Shown here: positions 5,786 to 6,097 of the stretch, one piece after another | Position numbering within the stretch: the stretch's first letter is position 1 | Layout of the letters: every line of letters begins with the position of its first letter | Source of the DNA: Chloroflexota bacterium | GTDB taxonomy: Bacteria > Chloroflexota > Chloroflexia > Thermomicrobiales > UBA6265 | DNA: 6,097 nucleotides | Reading direction: 5' to 3' | Assembly (NCBI GenBank): GCA_023392645.1 | Contig: JAEVYR010000009.1 | Coordinates: 1-6,097, forward strand | Made by a program: the position numbers and the translations under genes | The notes under the pieces: model-generated | Database searches by the model: none | Told to the model about the DNA's origin: nothing | Seen by the model: only the letters and a program-made list of their open reading frames with translations

Positions 5786-6097
5786 ATGAAGATCGTCCGC
5801 GTCACCGGCTATCCCGTCATGTCCGGCATCCGCTGCCAATTCGTCGTCGAGATCGAAACCGACACCGGCATCGTCGGCCTCGGTGAGGGCGGCATCTCGG
5901 GGCGCGAGCTGGCCATGCAGGGCATGCTCGACCACTTCACCACCCAGCTCATCGGCCAGGACCCACGCCGCATCGAGCACATCTGGCAGCAGCTCTACCG
6001 TGGCGCCTACTTCGAGGGCGGCACCGTGCTCGCCGCGACCGTCTCCGCCGTCGACATCGCCCTGTGGGACATTCTCGGCAAGCACCTCGGCGTTCCG
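5786..6097 (+). CDS. Enolase-superfamily protein, mandelate racemase / sugar-acid dehydratase type, N-terminal part (3' end outside window)
   Basis: An ATG at 5786 preceded by AGGGAGG (5775-5781) opens a frame of 104 codons that runs off the window. The visible part is the N-terminal capping domain of the mandelate racemase/muconate lactonizing group. It shows a beta-strand start MKIVRVTGYPV, the strand pair VVEIETDTGIVGLGEGG (about 20-36) and a helix with LIGQDPRRIEHIWQQLYRG (53-71). It then has the hallmark SAVDIALWDILGKHLGVP (87-104) leading into the barrel. Members abstract a proton alpha to a carboxylate using Mg and acid/base residues on the barrel, for example in dehydration of galactonate or similar sugar acids. 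Those residues lie beyond the window, so the exact reaction cannot be assigned. The IEHIWQQLYRGAYFEGG pattern is closest in feel to galactonate-dehydratase-like members (inference). The usual length is about 370-400 residues, so roughly three quarters is missing. Confidence 0.88.
   Translation, partial: MKIVRVTGYPVMSGIRCQFVVEIETDTGIVGLGEGGISGRELAMQGMLDHFTTQLIGQDPRRIEHIWQQLYRGAYFEGGTVLAATVSAVDIALWDILGKHLGVP

Noticed and set aside
4754..6085. Long open frame of 443 codons on the minus strand
   Set aside because: It lies antisense to the ABC-F and enolase-superfamily genes and crosses their intergenic region. It has no recognisable domain and is Arg/Gly/Ala/Asp-rich, as expected from the reverse strand of GC-rich genes.
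1..6097. Search for CRISPR repeats, tRNA genes, insertion-sequence ends and tandem repeats
   Set aside because: No spaced direct repeats, cloverleaf-like segment, transposase motif or terminal inverted repeats could be seen. The integrase-like gene alone does not define a mobile element.

Overview
This GC-rich 6.1 kb window is an ordinary bacterial chromosomal segment with seven protein genes, the first and last cut by the window edges. The organism is probably a Chloroflexota bacterium, perhaps of the Thermomicrobia type. This is inferred only from high GC with GC-ending codons, a Tat-type lipoprotein with a Pro/Thr-rich linker, a divergent integrase-like protein, and this mix of solute-binding protein, ADP-ribosylglycohydrolase and enolase-superfamily genes. 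No 16S rRNA or other marker gene is present, so the assignment is tentative.

Layout: (1) 2-481 (+), the C-terminal part of a tyrosine-recombinase-like protein whose catalytic set looks degraded. (2) 540-1064 (+), a tryptophan-rich multi-pass membrane protein of unknown function. (3) A convergent junction, then a two-gene minus-strand unit: a Tat lipoprotein solute-binding protein (3291 down to 2056) followed 19 bp later by an ADP-ribosylglycohydrolase family protein (2036 down to 1110). That unit ends in a hairpin plus T-rich stretch overlapping the last codons. (4) A 224 bp divergent intergenic region. (5) 3516-3767 (+), a very acidic 83-residue protein. (6) A 170 bp stretch that could form alternative hairpins, then an ABC-F ATPase at 3938-5593 (+). 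(7) A 192 bp spacer with a hairpin and a palindrome, then the start of an enolase-superfamily (mandelate racemase / sugar-acid dehydratase type) gene at 5786, which runs off the end.

The genes do not form one evident pathway. The solute-binding protein and ADP-ribosylglycohydrolase are very likely co-transcribed, but no ABC permease or ATPase for the binding protein is in the window; the ABC-F protein is a soluble ribosome-associated type, not a transporter subunit. I see no CRISPR array, insertion sequence, tRNA or rRNA, and no convincing new multi-gene system. The points most worth a second look are the degenerate integrase, the possible attenuator-like leader of the ABC-F gene, and the pairing of binding protein with ADP-ribosylglycohydrolase.
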